From: Lunularia cruciata
Lineage: Eukaryota > Streptophyta > Marchantiopsida > Lunulariales > Lunulariaceae
Reading direction: 5' to 3'
Assembly: GCA_948567375.1 (NCBI GenBank)
Contig: OX419755.1
Location: 50,052,291 to 50,116,290 of the forward strand
Length of the DNA stretch: 64,000 nucleotides
Shown: piece by piece, positions 21,669 to 34,640 of the stretch
Layout of the letters: the number at the start of each line of letters is the position of its first letter
Numbering within the stretch: the stretch's first letter is position 1
The notes under the pieces: generated by a model
Database searches by the model: none
What the model was told of the DNA's origin: nothing
What the model saw: only the letters and a program-made list of their open reading frames with translations
Program-made: the position numbers and the translations under genes

Positions 21669-24327
21669 GATAGGAAAACTTCCAGTTTTCTTTGGCAAGG
21701 ATGGAGAAGATGTGGAGGCCTTTGTAAGAGACTTCAAGAGAACTTGCATAGGAAACAATGAGAGGAGGAAGAATGAGTGGGCCTCATTATTACCAGATTT
21801 CTTTGAGGATGCAGCACTTACATGGTATGAGTCAGAATACCAAAAGAGAGAGAGGAGAGATGGGGAAGAGGAGTCTTGGGAGACTTTGACTTCAGCACTC
21901 ATTGAGAACTGTCTTCTTGATGAGAATTATGAGAGATTGATGAGTGAGGTTACATTTCTCAAGCAAGGAGATGGAGAGAAAGTGAGAGTCTATGTGGAAA
22001 GAGTGAAAAAGTTGGAGTCCAGATTTTGCATAGTGTTGAGGAAGGGTGGGGATGATGTGGAGACTACAATGATTGGCATAGGGGCCATGCTCACCAAGAA
22101 TTTTGTGGGAGGGTTGAGACCACAAATTAGAAGCAAGGTGAGATATGAGAAACCTTCTTCCAAGGTTGAAGCTATCAAGATCGCAATTCGTATGGAGGAG
22201 AGTTTGGAAGTGGATGAGAGTGATTTGGTGGTGAAGGAGGTTGTACATCCTCCTCAAGGCTACAAGTATGGTGGAACTTCTGATACTTTGGTGACAAGGG
22301 TTGCACCACAAGTAGTAATTGCTCCAGTTCTTGCACCTCCACCAAAAGATCCACTCCAAACCATTACAAAACAACTTGCGGATCTCAAGATCAATGTGGT
22401 GCAACTATGGGAGAAGAGAGAGGTGGATCAGAATGTAGGGAAATGGCCTATGAGTTATGAAAACTATCCATATAGAGGAGGCCAACCAGCCAACAATTTC
22501 AATGATAGAAATTGTTTTGGTTGTGGAGGAAAAGGCCATATCCAAAGGAATTGCCCAAATTCCACTTACCATGGAGGAAGGGGTTATGAGGGAGCCAATA
22601 GAGGGAAAGAGGGAGGTAGTGAAACCCAAGTGGCTCCTAATCCCAACAAATGTAAGGGAATAGCATCCATAGATGTGGTTGAGAGCAAGTATGAGAAGGG
22701 AGAGTGCTCAAACCCCAAGGGTCTTAATTTGGAGCTTTTGGCACAAGAGAAGAAGAGAGCTCGTTTTGCAGAGGATGTTCACTCTTCTCAAGGATTTACT
22801 TCAAGCAAGGATACTCCTATGTCTACTAGGAGCACTCGCACCTCAACACCATCAACAAAAAAGACTCCAAGGAAGAAGTTGGGGATGGAGGATTTCTTGA
22901 TTTCAAAGCAACAATGGAACTACAATGTGTTGGAGGATGTTGGTAGTCACAAGGCTAACATCACAGTGGGCCAATTAATTGCTTTGAACCCTACCTTGAG
23001 AAAGGAGCTTAGAGGTGGTTTGAGTTCTACAAGGAGCAAGAAGAAGAAGAAGGCAAAAGTTACAATATCAATGGGGGTGGTGGATGCCAAGCCAACACCA
23101 TGGGAGGCTTGTGAATATGCCTCCAAGATTGATGTGAGAGTGAATGGTCACAACATCAAGGATGCATTGGTTGATGGAGGATCAGCAGTGAATGCCATGT
23201 CAGAAAGGTTGATGAAGAAGTTGGGTTTGATACCCTCAAGACCTTCAACATTTGTGGTGAGCATGGCAAACAAGCAACAAGTTTGACCAGTAGGGGTGAT
23301 GGATAAGGTGGTAGTTTCAGTTATGGGCGTTCAAAATCTCATGACTTTCCAAGTCTTGAAGGATTCAAGCTATGACTTACTTCTGGGGAGGCCATGGTTG
23401 AGAGTTGCACGCACAACTGATCGATGGCACAAAGGGTACTTGAGGATTGGGCCATCAAACCATAGAGTCACAATTCCTATGACTAACACCACCAACACTT
23501 CACATTCAGATACACCATCTTCTGATTATTGGGAATCAGATTCTGAAGAAGGAGCTTCAGGTGTGGACACAAGTATGGAAGAGGAGACTTCCACGGAGAA
23601 GGATGAATCTGAATCTGAATTTGATTCAAATGTGTATCCTTTGTGTGCTATGGATTTTGCACCTAAGCCAGAGGTTTTGAAGGACCTAGATAAATCACCA
23701 TTGATACTTGAGGAGGTAGAGAGAAGGTTATCTACCCTCAAGTATGGTCCAAATGTTACCAAGGAGGAGAAGGTGAGATTTGAGGAGATTTTTTGCAAGT
23801 TCATCCATGTGTTTGCTTTTAGTTACAAGGATTTGAAGGAAGTCACCTTGGAGGAGCACAAGATAGAGGTGGAGTCACATACAAGACCAATCTGCCAAAA
23901 GCAACGTTGCATTAGCCCACCAATATCTTTGGTTGTGAAGGAGGAGATTGAGGTTCCAATGGAGTACAAGGAGATTGTGGATTTTGTGACAAGAGGTAAC
24001 TATCCAAAAGGGATGCATGCTAGGGAGAGGAAGGCCCTTGCAGCAAGATCTAGACCTTACACAATGGTGGAGGATATTCTTTTTCACCAAGGAGCAGATG
24101 GTCTACTTCGAAGAGCGATTGGTAAGGAAGAGTCTATCCTACTCATAAAGGAGTTTCATGAAGGTTTAGTATGTGGAGGACACTTTGCAGGAAAGGTGAC
24201 TGCTTTCAAGATTCTAGATGCAGGTTACCATTGGAGAGGGATTTTCAAGGATTGTCTTGATTATTGCAAAACTTGTCATGTTTGTCAAGCTTTTGCTAGA
24301 AAGTCTACATCTGAAAGCTTTTGCTAG
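21669..24327 (+). pseudogene. A2 gag-pol, start lost and RT-RNase H deleted
   Basis: The ATG used by A5 is ATA here (21669-21671), although the frame is open from 21712. Gag with zinc knuckle (CFGCGGKGHIQRNC) and protease DGGS follow. A CGA to TGA stop lies at 23284. At about 23,951 the sequence jumps from the RT N-terminus (KEEI) to the segment before integrase (EVPMEYK), removing about 1.28 kb, that is all catalytic RT and RNase H. It ends in the integrase zinc-binding region at the duplication junction. Confidence 0.92.
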
Positions 24328-24342
24328 AAAGTCTACATCTGA
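24287..24342 (+). repeat. 28-bp tandem duplication at an inverted A2/A3 junction
   Basis: Two perfect copies (24287-24314, 24315-24342) of a segment beginning AAGCTTTTGCTAGAAAGTC. Left of it is plus-strand A integrase; right of it is minus-strand A RNase H. Confidence 0.9.
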
Positions 24343-27300
24343 AAGGATAAAAGGCTTACTCCAATCATGTTTTGCAAGAATTGGAGCTACAACAAGGGAT
24401 TGCTTGAGCTCCTCAAAAGCTTTGAGAGCCTCCTTGTCCTCCAAAATCACCATGTAATCTACACCCTTCTTCATGTAGATGGTCAATGCATAAGCCTTGT
24501 TGGAAATGAGAAGATGAACCTCCTATAGTATCCAACCATCCCCAAGAATTGGTGTAACTTTGTCAAGCTTGAAGGGAATGGAAGGTCTGATATTTTCCTC
24601 ACCTTCTCAAGATCAATTGCTATTCCATCCTTGGAGATGATGTGCCCCAAAAGTAGACCTTCTTCACATCCAAAAATGCACTTCTCTAGGTTGAGTGATG
24701 CATTTGCCTCATCCAAGCGTTGCAAGACTTTGATTAGGTGCTCAAAGTGTTCCTCCTTGCTCCCATAGACACAAAAGTCATCAATGAAGTCTCTCACAAA
24801 TTTCCCAATGAAAGGTTCAAATACCTTGTTCATGAACCGTTGGAATGTGGCTGGAGCATTAAAAAGCCCAAAAGGCATGACCTTGAAAGCGTAAGTTCCC
24901 CAAGGTGTGGTAATGTGGTGAGTTGTTGATGCTCTGCTGCAATCTTGATTTGGTTATATCCACTATAACCATCTCCAAAACTATACCTCTCATGACCTAC
25001 AACCTCCTCCAAGATCTCATCAATGAATGGCAATGGGTAGTAGTCCTTCTTGGTAACAACATTAAGCTTCTTGTAATCCACACATACCCAAAGCTTGCCA
25101 TTCTTTTTCTTCACAATGACAATTGGGGACACCCATTCTAAATTCTTTACCTCAAAGATAAATCTAGCCTCCTTGAGCTTATCAATCTCCTCCTTCACAA
25201 CCAAAGATATTGGTGGGCTAATGCGATGTTGTTTTTGGCGGATTGGTCTTGCATGTGACTTTACCTCTATCTTGTGCTCCTCCAAGGTGACTTTCTTCAA
25301 ATCCTTGTAATTGAAAGCAAAAACATGGATGAACTTGTGGAAAATCTCCTCAAATCTTACCTTCTCCTCCTTGGTAACATTTGAGCCATACTTGAGGATA
25401 GCTAACCTTCTCTCTACCTCCTCAAGTGTAAATGGTGATTTATTTGGGTCCTACAAAACCACTGGCTTAGGTGCAAAATCCATAGCACACAAGGGATACA
25501 CATCTAAATCAGATTCAGATTCAGATTCATCCTCCTCCATGGAAATCTCTACCTCCATGCTTGTATCCACACCTAAAGCTCCTTCTTCAGAATCTGATTC
25601 CCAATAATCAGAAGATGGTGTATCTGAATGTGAAGTGTTGGTGGTGTTAGTCAAAGGAACTGTGACTCTATGGTTTGATAGCCCAATCCTCAAGTAACCT
25701 TTGAGCCATTGATTAGTTGTGCGTGCTGCTCTCAACCATGGCCTCCCAAGAAGTAAGTCATAGCTTGAATCCTTCAAGACTTGGAAAGTCATAAGATTTT
25801 GAACTGATTTTGAACACCCATTTGCACATGTGTGTGGTATTGTGATATTTAGCTTGGTATTACAAGTACTTAAGAGATTTTATTTATATAGAGATAAAAC
25901 ATGGTTCTATATTAGTCATGGTTAGCTAAAGTTAGTCATAGTTAAGATAGAGAGGACCTTACTTTAGAGGAAGTAGAAAAGATGAGCACCACTATTTTGG
26001 ATTTTAGTGTGTTGACTTGGTATTATTGCTAGGTGTTTGGCTTTGAGGAAAGAGTTGAGAACTCTTGGGCCCGCAAGCCTTTTTTTTTTATTCTTCTTTA
26101 GTCCAAGGATAGCCCATGTGAAGGAATCCTTGACTTAGTGGTTGGGTCAAGATAAGACCACATGCTTAGGGGAATATACCTATGTGAATGGATATTCCTT
26201 TCTACTTTTTGACTTTACTTGACTTTTAGTCTAGTAACTTGAGTTACTACGGTAATTAGTAACTTTGGTACGTAACTATTTCATAAGTATATAAACAAGG
26301 GGTGAGGAGGTACTCATCATCCTTTCATTTGCAACTATCTCTCTCTCATTGAGTTCTCTAATGAGCAATGTCTTGAGTCTTGGAGTGTTAGCCTTGGAGG
26401 AGTATGATGGAGTTGGGGTTCCTTGCCTTCTTAGTCCATGGTGCGCTACCATAATAGCCATCAGAGGTTAATCCTGAGTGAGAGATAGGCCGGCATACAG
26501 AACTCCCATAGTTGAAACTACCACTTTATCCATCACCCCTACTGGTCGAACTTGTTGCTTGTTTGCCATGCTCACCACAAATGTTGAAGGTCTTGAAGGT
26601 ATCATGCCCAACTTCTTCATCAACCTTTTTGACATGGCATTTACTGCTGATCCTCCATCAACCAATGCATCCTTGATGTTGTGACCATTCACTCTCACAT
26701 CAATCTTGGAGGTATATTCACAAGCCTCCCATGGTGTTGGCTTGGCATCCACCACCCCCATTGATACTGGAGCTTTTGCCTTCTTCTTCTTCTTGCTCCT
26801 TGTAGAACTCAAACCACCTCTACACTCCTTTTTCAAGGTAGGGTTCAAAGCAATCAATTGGCCCACTATGATGTTAGCCTTGTGATGTCCAACATCTTCT
26901 AACACATTATAGTTCCATTGTTGCTTTGAGATCAAGAAGTCCTCCATCCCCAACTTCTTACTTGGAGTCTTTGTTGTCGATGGTGTTGAGGTGTGAGTGC
27001 TCCTAGTAGACATAGGAGTATCCTTGCTTGGAGTTAATCCTTGAGAAGAGTGAACATCCTCTGCAAAACGAGCTCTCTTCTTTTCTTGTGTCAAAAGCTC
27101 CAAATTAAAACTCTTGGAGTTTGAGCACTCTCCCTTCTCATACTTGCTCTCCACCACATCTATGGATGCTATCCCTTTACCTTTTTTGGATTAGGAGCCA
27201 CTTGGGTTTCACTACCACCCTCTTTCCCTTTATTGGCTCCCTCATAACCCCTTCCTCCATGGTAAGTGGAATTTAGGCAATTCCTTTGGATATGGCCTCT

Positions 27301-28148
27301 TCTTCCACAACCAAAACAATTTCTATCATTGAAATTGTTGGCTGGTTGACCTCCTCTATATGGATAGTTTCCATAACTCCTAGGCCCTTTCCCTACATTT
27401 TGATCCACCTCTCTCTTCTCCCATAGTTGCACCACATTGATCTTGAGATCCGCAAGTTGTTCTGTGATGGTTTGAAGTGGATCCTTTGGTGGAGGTGTAA
27501 GAATTGGAGCAACTACTACTTGTGGTGCAACCTTTGTCACCAAAGTATCAGAAGTTCCACCATACTTGTAGCCTTGAGGAGGATGCACAACCTCCTTCAC
27601 CACCAAATCACTCTCATCTCCTCCATACGAATTGCAATTTTGATAGCTTCAACCTTGAAAGAAGGTTTTTCATATCTAACCTTGCTTCTAATTTGTGGTC
27701 TCAACCCTCCCACAAAATTCTTGGTGAGCATGGCCCCTATGCCAATCATAGTAGTCTCCACATTATCCCCATCCTTCCTCAACGCTATACAAAATTTGGA
27801 CTCCAACTTTTCCACTCTTTCCACATAGACCCTCACTTTCTCTCCATCTCCTTGCTTGAGAAAGGTAACCTCACTCATCAATCTCTCATAACTCTCATCA
27901 GGAAGAAATTTCTCAATGAGTGCTAAAGTCAAAGTCTCCCAAGACTCTTCTTGCCCATCTCTCCTCTCTCTCTTTTGGTATTCTGACTTATACCATGTAA
28001 GTGATGCATCCTCAAAGAAATCTGGTAATAATGAGGCCCACTCATTCTTCCTCCTCTCATTTTTTCCTATGAAAGCTCTCTTGAAGTCTCTCACAAAGGC
28101 CTCCACATCTTCTCCATCCTTGCCAAAGAAAACCGGAAGTTTCTCCAT
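24343..28148 (-). pseudogene. A3 gag-pol, interrupted and frameshifted
   Basis: ATG at 28148. Gag N-terminus (28148-27597), Gag with zinc knuckle CFGCGRRGHIQRNC (27606-27169), Gag C-terminus and protease DGGS (27157-26500), solo LTR, protease C-terminus LLLGRPWL (25792-25451), RT N-terminus (25300-24830), RT with FIDD (24878-24483), RNase H start (24486-24343). Several frameshifts; no integrase. Confidence 0.92.
25805..26499 (+). repeat. Solo A LTR inside A3 protease
   Basis: A full-length LTR in plus orientation with no internal sequence attached. GAAC flanks it on both sides (25801-25804 and 26500-26503), a 4-bp target duplication. The start is irregular: TGATTTTGAACACCC instead of TGTAACACCC, with a local copy of GATTTTGAAC from the host. 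Likely a product of LTR-LTR recombination. Confidence 0.88.
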
Positions 28149-28345
28149 CTTAACCCCTCACTATCTTTCTTTTCTCTCAATTTTTTTTTTCTTTTTCTCT
28201 TTTCTTTTCTCTCACTCTATTACTAATAGAGGATATATATGATTAGCACCATCTGAGAATAATCCACTCTAGGGAACACAAAAGGTTCCGGTTGCTCCAA
28301 GATTTCTATAGCAATATCAAATCCTAGAGTATATATTAATCTAAC

Positions 28346-30249
28346 TGTGGTACCCACATTTTTCATTTTGGATGAGTTTTGAAGAAAAAATGCCTTGTTG
28401 AAACCAAATAGAGAAGAAATGAGTAGAAATGTGTGTTTTGATCAAGCTCAAGGGAGTTGACTTTGTGCTAGAGGAAGAAGGACTTGGACTGGATCAAACC
28501 CGAAGAAGTTTACTTTGTGTTAGAGGAGGAAAAAAACTCGGATCTGACGTCGAAGGAGGGTAAACTTGAAGGAGAAATAGAAGTTGCAGGTCAGGATTTT
28601 TACGTGAGCCATATCTCAATGCACACAAGTCCAAATCAAGCATGCTATATCTCTTTGGAAGCGTCTCGTTCAGGGCTTTCTGTTGCAACCAAAATCGCAA
28701 AGTTTGGAGGTCTGTAGAAGAAGTTACAAGCATTTGAAGTTTCAGGAGTAGATGTGAAGAGTAGTTGGTGTCTTCGGGGCAATGTGACTTCGGATTTTGT
28801 ACTTCGGACTTTGGGTTTACATGACTTCGGGTCTAAAGACTTTGCCTCAAGACTAAGATGACCAACTAAATCCGAGGAAGTTGGACCTCGGAGTGCAGTG
28901 AAGGTGACTTCGGGAATCTTGCAAGAAGCATCAGAGGAAGTTAAAGTATGGAAAGAAGATAGTTAAGATACCCATGACTTCAATTTTAGTTCTGATTGAA
29001 GATGGAACATGAATTGAAGTAGAAGTAGCAATAGTGAATAAACCCAAAGTGCAAGATCAGACTGTAAGTGTCTTCGGGTCAGTTACATGAGTGATTAAGG
29101 GAAATGGGTTACAAATTGAAGGTGTAGATAGTGTATTCATGCTTTCAATTATAATTCTTGACGATGACACAATAGAATAAATAAAGGAATTGATAGTAGT
29201 TAGACCCAAAGTAAGAGAGATAGGAGTGCAAGTCTCTTTGGATTTGACATTTGACACCTTAGAGAAGAGTGGATCGGGAGATAAGGAGTTAGATAGATTA
29301 CACACTAGTGGAATTTCAGATCAAGAAAGAGAATTGTTGGATCTGGTAGAAGAAGTAGAAGATATGAAACCCGAGGACAGAATATTAGGAAGTAAAGTTA
29401 CTTTGGGTTTGGGTTTGAACAGAGAAGAAGAAGTAGACATCGGATCGGAGTAGAAACCGATTTGAGATTTGAATAGACAAATATGAAAGGTTGCATTGTC
29501 ATTTTGGATCTACATGTTAGAACAGTTGTTGTAGAACGGTATAGTTGTTAGAACTGTTGATTGCTTCACTACTTAAGAGTGGCATTCACAGTCTAATGTC
29601 GTTTAGTGCTCATTATTTCTGAGAATAGATAAAGCAAAGTGCTATGAAGTAGTACTCTTTGCTTGAGCTTGATTCCAAGTATCAACTTCCTGTCTATGTT
29701 TGTGAGTGTGTGGAGAAATTTGAAGTGCAAGTCAGTGTGCTTGTTGGATGTTGGATTCCACAACCTTGATCTTCATTCTGTGTGTTTGATCCTGAGTGAA
29801 GTGCAATCAAAGCAATGCTTTGACAGATCTGAGAGGAATTGTAGTGTTGGTAGTATTCTGCATTTGTGAGTGCAGTGCAAAGTTGATGTGAAGCAATTTT
29901 GATCGAGGAAGTTGTGCCTTCAGTGGAGGGGTGGAACACAATTCAGAGGCAAAGTTGTTTTGCTGGTGAAGTGCCATTTTTGGGAGAGCCTGAACCATCA
30001 CAATCAAGATTGTTTGGAAAGATTTGATGGAGTTGTGATTAAGGAGTGTTAATTTGTGACAAGACTACGAGTCAGTGCTTGTTACTCTCTTCTGGATGTG
30101 GTTTCTACCTGAGAGATTAAAGATGCAACCAAGAAGAACTACATTGTTATTGTTTGACTTTGTATTTGACCAATTCTGACTTGTATCTCTATGGGAACAA
30201 ACTTTACTTACCCAATTACCGCAAAAGTTATATTTGCCGGGTTGTCACA
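28346..30249 (+). mobile_element. B2: 1.9-kb family B element with internal deletion
   Basis: Ends TGTGGTACCCAC and TTGTCACA, flanked by perfect CTAAC duplications (28341-28345, 30250-30254). The 3' half matches B1 13,190-14,223; the 5' half (28360-29170) is mostly different, with repeated CTTCGG motifs and no clear match to B1. It defines both ends of the family and its 5-bp target duplication. Confidence 0.88.
29190..29453 (+). pseudogene. B-family protein, C-terminal remnant in B2
   Basis: 87 codons matching the C-terminus of the B1 protein (LEKSGSGDKELDRLHTSGI, then an acidic tail). The coiled-coil and globular parts are absent. Confidence 0.65.
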
Positions 30250-30298
30250 CTAACTCTCATGGATAGTTTATCCATAAGTTGAAAGATTATCTCCATCA

Positions 30299-30772
30299 CT
30301 AATCTTGAGAACTAGCTGACGAAGGTGGTAGTATTTCTATAGCTGTACTAAGACTCTCTCCAAGATCCTTCACCAAAGTCTCCAAAAGTGTTTTTACTCC
30401 ACTACACTCATGTCCTTTTGGAAGTCCTTCCACTCCACAAACCTCACACAACTCCTTGGTCTTAGATCTTCTCCCTCCCAATCTTGGTGAATAAAGTCCA
30501 ACATGCAAACCCAAGTCAAGTAAGCCTCTCCTTTCCCTCAATCTCTTGATCTCAAAGGTCAATGGACATGAACTTGCTTTATGTCCCTTCTCTCCACATA
30601 GAAAGCACTTACACTCACTCTTTCCTCCAAGTGGTGTAGGTTTTTGGATCCTCTCAACACTCTCTTCAAATTCTATTGTAAACTCTCTTTTCCTCAAATC
30701 CACCTCTACAATCACCTCAAACTCTTGGGGAACCTTGCATAATCTCAATTTCCACTCTTGATGACACTCCAT
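30299..30772 (-). CDS. A3 leader ORF, CCHC zinc-knuckle protein (157 aa)
   Basis: Fourth copy of the leader protein, frame fully open, with CFLCGEKGHKASSC and CEVCGVEGLPKGHEC. B2 lies between it and the start of gag. Confidence 0.75.
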   Translation of the reverse strand: MECHQEWKLRLCKVPQEFEVIVEVDLRKREFTIEFEESVERIQKPTPLGGKSECKCFLCGEKGHKASSCPLTFEIKRLRERRGLLDLGLHVGLYSPRLGGRRSKTKELCEVCGVEGLPKGHECSGVKTLLETLVKDLGESLSTAIEILPPSSASSQD

Positions 30773-31631
30773 GTTCCCAAGATGAATCTAAACACTCAAA
30801 CATGCTTTTTGTTGATCTCAAACTCCTCATGCATGAGATCTCCACTCTGCAGAATTGACCCTTCCTCACAATGTCACTCACATCTCCCAACCAGTATGTG
30901 AAAGTCCTCTGAAATTTTTCACACTTGATCAAAACTCTAGGAGGTCACTCCCCGTAAAATTTCAGATCTTTTCATTCAGCCATTTGGCCTAGACACCTTT
31001 CTATTCAGCACATATATTTAAGATTTGATCTCAAAACCACACCCCTCACTTCAAAAACTCATAACTCTTTGTACAAGAACTATCTCTCTCTAATTTTTGT
31101 GGCAGCAAGTAGGATACAATGCACTTAATTTTCTTGTAAATTTTAAGGATAGTTCACTGAAAAATGAAGAAATGGTAGACTCTGTACAATTTTCCGGTAA
31201 GCATGCGATTACGGGAGCACTTTACCCTATCAACTTCCAAAATTTTTAGCCTAGTGCGCATAGTAGCTCTCACAATAATTTCAAGTGTGCCAACTGAAAG
31301 ATAACCCAAGCTATCATGTGTAGAAATTTCAAATCCAGATCTCAAACTTGAGATTTTGCCCAAAATCACCTTAATCCCCAAAATCTACAACCCACCTCAC
31401 ACAATCTCTCCAATTACTCTCATACGTACAAGATGTACAAAAGCACCTCAAAGACATCATAATGAACTACATGGTATAAAAATGGATCTTGGTTCTCTAA
31501 CATAAGTTCAGCTCTCTCCTCTCCTAATGTTCTCTCCAAGTGAGCTCTCATAGCCTCCTTCTGCCTAATGTAGAATTGGACGCGGAACATTATCTTGCCT
31601 TCTAGAGAGGTTCCGGCAATAGAACCAAAAA

Positions 31632-32322
31632 TGTGAGCCAGCCTGTCTCTAACTCAGGATGAACCTCTAATGGCTATTATGGTAGCGCACTATGGACTAA
31701 GAAGGCAAGGAACCCCAACTCCATCATACTCCTCCAAGTCTAACACTCCAAGACTCAAGACATTGCTCACTAGAGAACTCAATGATAGAGAGATAGTTGC
31801 AAATGAAAAGATGATGAGTACTTCCTCACCCCTTGTTTATGTACTTGTGAAATAGTTACGTACCAAAGTTACTAATTACCGTAGTAACTCAAGTTACTAG
31901 ACTAAAAGTCAAGTAAAGTCAAAAGTAGAAAGGAATATCCATTCACATGGGCACATTCTCCTAAGCATGGGGTCTTATCTTGACCCAACCTCTAAGTCAA
32001 CGATTCCTTCACATAGGCTATCCTTGGACTAAAGAAGAATCCAAAACAAAAAGGCTTGCGGGCCCAAGAGTTCTCAACTCTTTCCTCAAAGCCAAACACT
32101 TAGGAATAATACCAAGTCAACACACTAAAATCCAAAATACTAATGCTCATCTTTCCTACTTCCTCTAAAGTAAGGTCCCCTCTATCTTAGCTATGACTAA
32201 ATTTAGCTAACCATGACTAATATAGAACCATCCTTTATCTCTATATAAATAATATCTCTTAAGTACTTGTAATACCAAGCTAACTATCACAATACCACAC
32301 ACATGCACAAATGGGTGTTATA
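31632..32322 (-). repeat. A3 5' LTR (691 bp)
   Basis: A LTR in minus orientation; its outer end is TATAACACCC on the minus strand (TGTTATA on plus). The primer site lies just left, with TGGTTC preserved. Confidence 0.92.
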
Positions 32323-33233
32323 ATACGCTTTACTCCAAAATGCCCTAGCTCCTCATGAGCATGATGAACCAACTATGGTCTTTGAGATGGAAGTGGTACT
32401 ACTCGCACTCTACCATCTTCCCATACACGCAAAAGGTGTCTGCCTCCAATCTGAATCGTCTTGCTCGTTGAAGGACATGGTCTCTCTCCTTGGCCCCAAC
32501 TGTGCCATCTACAACACCAGTGTGAAGATATTCCATCACTAAGACATCATCATGAATGTCTTGCTGAACTGTACCAATATCTTCACTCTCTGGATCTATA
32601 ACCTTAATAACTCCTCCTTTATGTGCTGAGAGAGATACCACCAAAGCCTCTGAAAATATACATAGAAAGGCCGATGCATGCCAACCTGGCACCATCTCCT
32701 CATCTGTCTCACCATGCCAACGTGCTCTGGTCTGATCCTACTAGCTTGGACATGGGTTTCTACTCAACCCATTTGCATCACGGTTCACCACTCTAGGTCT
32801 ATGAACAACCATGAAATCAAACCCTTGTAAAATCAGAGCCCTTTGTCCAAGCTTCCCTGCAAGCTTGTCGGACTCCATCAACCACTTCAGAGGCTGATGA
32901 TCAGTGATGAAAGTGAAGGGGTTACCAAATAGGTAACATTGAAAATGTGCTACTACCCAAATTGCTACCAAGCACTCTCCCTCATATGAACTATACTTCA
33001 CCTCCGCTGAATTGTTGGAGCGACTAGCATAGGCCACCACGAACTCCTTCTCCTCATCATCGTGTTGGGTGAGCACCACTCCAAGCCCCAACATACTCCA
33101 ATCAGTATGAACCTGAAATGGTTGCCCTCTGATTGGTCTCCTCAAAATAGGAGCAGATGTCAACCTCTCTTTGAGCTCCACAAAAGCTCTCTCCTGCTCA
33201 TCTCCCCAACACCACTCATGTGTAAACTTGGTT
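32323..33233 (-). pseudogene. E1 RNase H and start of integrase
   Basis: RNase H reads FQVHTDWSMLGLGVVLTQ, YEGECLVAIW, ITDHQPLKWLMES and NRDANGLSRNP, with all four acidic positions present. It belongs to a Ty3/gypsy lineage distinct from A, C and D. A linker (32695-32399) follows, then the integrase zinc motif HHAHEELGHFGVKR ending at the A3 LTR. The catalytic core of integrase is not found anywhere in E1. Confidence 0.87.
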
Positions 33234-33924
33234 TGTGAGCCGGCCTGTCTCTCACTCAAGATGAACCTCTGATGGCTATTATGGTAGCGCACCATGGACT
33301 AAGAAGGCAAGGAACCCCAACTCCATCATACTCCTCCAAGGCTAACACTCCAAGACTCAAGACATTGCTCACTAGAGAACTCAATGAGAGAGAGATAGTT
33401 GCAAATGAAAGGATGATGAGTACCTCCTCACCCCTTGTTTATATACTTGTGAAATAATTACGTACCAAAGTTACTAATTACCGTAGTAACTCAAGTTACT
33501 AGACTAAAAGTCAAGTAAAGTCCAAAAGTAGAAAGGAATATCCATTCACATGGGCATATTCCTCTAAGCATGTGGTCTTATCTTGACCCAACCACTAAGT
33601 CAAGGATTCCTTCACATGGGCTATCCTTGGACTAAAGAAGAATCCAAAAAAAAAGACTTGCGGGCCCAAGAGTTCTCAACTCTTTCCTCAAAGCCAAACA
33701 CCTAGGAATAATACCAAGTCAACACACTAAAATCCAAAATAGTGATGCTCATCTTTTCTACTTCCTCTAAAGTAAGGTCCCCTCTATCTTAGCTATGACT
33801 AAATTTAGCTAATCATGACTAATATCGAACCATCCTTTATCTCTATATAAATAATATCTCTTAAGTACTTGTAATACCAAGCTAAATATCACAATACCAC
33901 ACACATGCACAAATGGGTGTTACA
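33234..33924 (-). repeat. Solo A LTR between E1 RT and RNase H
   Basis: Minus-strand A LTR (691 bp) without internal sequence. On the minus strand the flanks are GACT and AACC; both derive from GACC by one transition, so a 4-bp duplication in an LTK codon run is likely. Confidence 0.88.
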
Positions 33925-34640
33925 AGTCAGCTTTGTCAAGGCCTTGGCAATGGCACTAAATCCTCTAGCATAGCAGTGATAGAAGTTTGCCAACCCAAGG
34001 AATCCTTGCACTCTGCTCACATCCATAGGCCAAGGAATACAGGCAATAGCCTCCACCTTGGTCTGCTGAACACCAAGTCCTGCGGGGTAGATAGTGTGAC
34101 CCAAATACTCAACGTGCTTGTGGAAGAACCTACACTTCCCAAGATGTAATTTGAGTCCATGAGATCTCAACCTCTCAAATACCTCCAACAATTGTCTCTC
34201 ATGCTCCTTCACAATAGTGTTATAGACCAAAATGTCATCAATATAACATCGAGCAAAATCCAATCCAATTAGGATTCTATCCATGATCCTGTGGAACTCA
34301 ACAAGAGCATTCTTCAACCCAAACGGTAAGAACCTCCATTGATATAACACATCCTTACTGTGAGGATCAATAGCCTAGAATGATGTCTTGGACTTATCCT
34401 CCTCCTTGATCGGCAATTGATGATATCCTGCTCAAAGATCCAAAAGACCTTTGCATGCCTAATCACATCAAAAATCTCCTCCGGTGTAGGCATGGCATAC
34501 CAATCAGCCCTAGTCTGTTGGTTGATAGGACGGTAATCTCCACACATCCACCTATTTGTGTAGTTGCCATGCATATCCTTCTTGGCTGGCATCATTGTTG
34601 TTTATGCATACTCTCCATGTGAAATTTCCACCAAACCAGC
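33925..34640 (-). pseudogene. E1 reverse transcriptase
   Basis: RT motifs in order on the minus strand: MPAKKDMHGNY, RMCGDYRPIN-like (RWMCGDYRPIN), a palm start around 34,440 with stops, WRFLPFGLKNA, the catalytic YIDD (about 34,235), and YLGHTIYPAGLGV. The first catalytic Asp region is degraded and the frame shifts near 34,350-34,400. The gene is inactive. Confidence 0.88.

Larger units (their letters stand above)
19410..24342 (+). mobile_element. A2: family A element, 3' half lost
   Basis: Plus strand: 5' LTR, primer site, leader with CCHC ORF, gag, protease and the start of RT, then a deletion to the integrase N-terminus, ending at a 28-bp tandem duplication where an inverted A copy (A3) begins. 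No 3' LTR. Confidence 0.88.
24343..32322 (-). mobile_element. A3: family A element, 3' end lost, with two nested insertions
   Basis: Minus strand: 5' LTR 31632-32322, leader (30250-31631 and 26500-28345 side), gag-pol down to RNase H at 24343. A solo A LTR (25805-26499, plus) splits protease and B2 (28346-30249, plus) splits the leader. It lies in E1, whose integrase zinc domain is cut at 32323. A 3' LTR fragment probably survives at 19249-19409. Confidence 0.85.

Noticed and set aside
33234-33924. End of a full A element rather than a solo LTR
   Set aside because: E1 sequence continues on both sides in the same coding context (RT to RNase H), with no primer site or purine tract next to it.
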